This document shows, piece by piece, positions 62,916 through 64,000 of a DNA stretch of 64,000 nt. The DNA is from CAJQGY01 sp905478015. Its GTDB lineage: Bacteria > Pseudomonadota > Gammaproteobacteria > Magnimaribacterales > D2472. The notes beneath the pieces were generated by a model, which saw nothing but the letters and a program-made list of their open reading frames with translations, was not told where the DNA came from and did not search any database. A program made the position numbers and the translations under genes. The stretch is taken from positions 620,001 to 684,000 of the forward strand of contig CALSPZ010000001.1 of assembly GCA_943788365.1 (NCBI GenBank), read 5' to 3'. Within the stretch, counting starts at the first letter, position 1. The number at the start of each line of letters is the position of its first letter.

Positions 62916-63402
62916 TAGTAAAAATTTATTTTTATTTTTATTGCTACCTTTTCTGTTTTCATGTGTTGTAAATCCATCTTCATCTAAGCAAAAAATTTAT
63001 ACTGGTAAGTTTTATGTTGAAAACGCAAAAGTTGGCTCAACATTTAATACAAGCATTATTAAGCAAGGTAATGGGTTAATTATACAGGTAAGCAAGCCTT
63101 TTTTTGGTAATGTTTTAAATTTAACTATAAAGAGCAATGGATATATAGAATCAACTTCATCAGAAGATAATGTCTTTATTAATTCAAGCTATACGCCCAA
63201 GGATTACAAAAAAATTTATAACTGGTTGAATAACTGTCTTGACTCAACCAAGCTTTCTAATAATGAAACAGCTATAGAGCCTCAAGAGTATCTATTTATA
63301 CATAGTGAAAGTATTAGATTGGTATGCTCAAAGGGTAAAGATAAAATTTCTTTTGATATAACAGATAGCAAATTTAAAATTAATGGGCATGTTCTAACTT
63401 AG
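62893..63402 (+). CDS. lolB: Outer-membrane lipoprotein receptor LolB
   Basis: 169 residues. A lipoprotein signal ends in a FLFSC lipobox (Cys24). The mature part is short (LolB is usually about 200) but has a LolB-like order of strands: YTGKFYVENA, QVSKPFFGNVLNLTI and the ending FDITDSKFKINGHVLT. LolB receives lipoproteins from LolA and inserts them in the outer membrane. Its place between hemA and ispE is diagnostic. ATG at 62893 is the only usable start, which forces the 23-base overlap with hemA. Confidence 0.85.
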   Translation: MPKSCNSISKNLFLFLLLPFLFSCVVNPSSSKQKIYTGKFYVENAKVGSTFNTSIIKQGNGLIIQVSKPFFGNVLNLTIKSNGYIESTSSEDNVFINSSYTPKDYKKIYNWLNNCLDSTKLSNNETAIEPQEYLFIHSESIRLVCSKGKDKISFDITDSKFKINGHVLT

Positions 63403-63406
63403 TAAA

Positions 63407-64000
63407 ATGATAAAAGTAAAATCACCCGCTAAGATAAATCTGTATCTTAATATAATATCAAAACTTGAAAGTGGCTATCATGAGATTGATTCTGCATTTC
63501 AATTAATTGATATATACGATGACTTAATATTTGAAAAATCATCTGGGGGAATTCAGTTAGATTGCGATCTCGATATTGAAACGCATGAAAACATTGTATA
63601 TAAAGCTGCTTTGCTACTTAATGAGCAGTCAAATAAAGATAATTCAATTAGAATTAAGTTGCACAAAAATATACCTACTGGCTCTGGCCTAGGAGGTGGC
63701 AGTTCAAATGCAGCTTCAACCCTAGTTACTCTAAATAAACTTTGGGATATAAATTTAAACAAAAGTGAGCTAATGGTTTTAGGGACAAAATTAGGAGCGG
63801 ACGTTCCATTTTTTATAAATGGGAATAATGCTTATGTAAGTGGTATCGGAGAAAAGCTCATAAATAAAAAAATGGAGACTGCAAACTATTTAATCATATA
63901 TCCAAATATCCACTGCTCTTCAGCTGAGATGTATAGAAAATTTGATCTAGAAAATACTCCGTCAAAGGATGAACAAAATTCATTTTGGAATATTTATAAA
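63407..64000 (+). CDS. ispE: 4-diphosphocytidyl-ME kinase IspE (3' end beyond window)
   Basis: 198 codons are present, open to the window edge; the family is about 285 residues. KVKSPAKINLYLNI and GYHEIDSAFQLID open the GHMP kinase fold, and the ATP loop is PTGSGLGGGSSNAAS, followed by KLGADVPFFI. It phosphorylates CDP-methylerythritol, the step between the IspD and IspF activities that are fused at 9.7 kb. It starts 4 bases after the lolB stop. Confidence 0.97.
   Translation, partial: MIKVKSPAKINLYLNIISKLESGYHEIDSAFQLIDIYDDLIFEKSSGGIQLDCDLDIETHENIVYKAALLLNEQSNKDNSIRIKLHKNIPTGSGLGGGSSNAASTLVTLNKLWDINLNKSELMVLGTKLGADVPFFINGNNAYVSGIGEKLINKKMETANYLIIYPNIHCSSAEMYRKFDLENTPSKDEQNSFWNIYK

Overview
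This 64 kb window is a gene-dense, AT-rich (roughly one third GC by eye) bacterial chromosome segment made almost entirely of conserved housekeeping genes. Its gene orders are gammaproteobacterial: zinc ribbon-aspS-yebC; pyrG-kdsA-eno-ftsB-ispD/F-surE-pcm; the dcw cell-wall/division cluster; rsmI-rnpB-mraZ; rplM-rpsI-petABC-sspA; zapE/degS; murA-ibaG-mlaC facing kdsD-lptA-lptB-rpoN; mreBCD-yhdP; gatCAB; hemA-prfA-prmC facing lolB-ispE. Low GC, very short or negative spacers and many shortened proteins suggest a streamlined marine gammaproteobacterium such as the SAR86 lineage. That assignment is inference; there is no rRNA here to test it. I see no tRNA, insertion sequence, prophage, CRISPR array or obvious transferred island.

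Layout. 1-7.1 kb: yebC (cut by the window edge), aspS, a FmdB-type zinc ribbon, divergent proS, nfeD-qmcA, a thiolase and SOS-controlled recA. 7.3-14.9 kb: fdxA, then the minus-strand run pyrG-kdsA-eno-ftsB-ispDF(fused)-surE-pcm-popT. 15-18.5 kb: rpsF-rpsR-rplI-dnaB-alr. 18.6-34.1 kb: the dcw cluster, transcribed on the minus strand as mraZ-ftsZ-rsmH-ftsL-ftsI-murE-murF-mraY-murD-ftsW-murG-murC-ddl-ftsQ-ftsA, with ftsZ at the front instead of the end. 34.1-37.1 kb: rnpB, rsmI, lpoA-like and sspA. 37.1-40.6 kb: cytochrome bc1 and rplM-rpsI. 40.7-49.6 kb: zapE, degS, murA-ibaG-mlaC, kdsD-lptA-lptB-rpoN, mgtE. 49.6-57.6 kb: yhdP-mreDCB and gatCAB. 57.6-64 kb: a MaoC hydratase and acyl-CoA ligase, then prmC-prfA-hemA and divergent lolB-ispE (cut by the edge).

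How the genes work together. Most serve the envelope and division: peptidoglycan precursors (MurA, MurC-F, Alr, Ddl, MraY, MurG), septal synthesis (FtsW, FtsI, FtsL, FtsB, FtsQ, FtsA, FtsZ, ZapE), elongation (MreBCD), polyprenyl-phosphate recycling (PopT), LPS (KdsA, KdsD, LptA, LptB), outer-membrane lipids and lipoproteins (MlaC, YhdP, LolB, LpoA) and envelope stress (DegS). Others serve translation (AspRS, ProRS, GatCAB, ribosomal proteins, RF1 and its methylase), respiration (bc1, ferredoxin) and isoprenoid synthesis (IspDF, IspE).

I did not find a new defence, mobile or biosynthetic system. The interest lies in erosion and rearrangement of an ancestral gene order. ftsZ has moved next to mraZ. 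ispD and ispF are fused. rpoS-nlpD, truD, mutS, recX, kdsC, lptC, mlaFEDB, hpf-ptsN and sspB are missing from their usual places. ProRS lacks its editing domain, and MurD has lost about 90 residues including an expected motif. FtsI has altered SxN and KTG motifs. AspRS looks non-discriminating, which fits the nearby gatCAB. Several divergent gene pairs have almost no DNA between their start codons.
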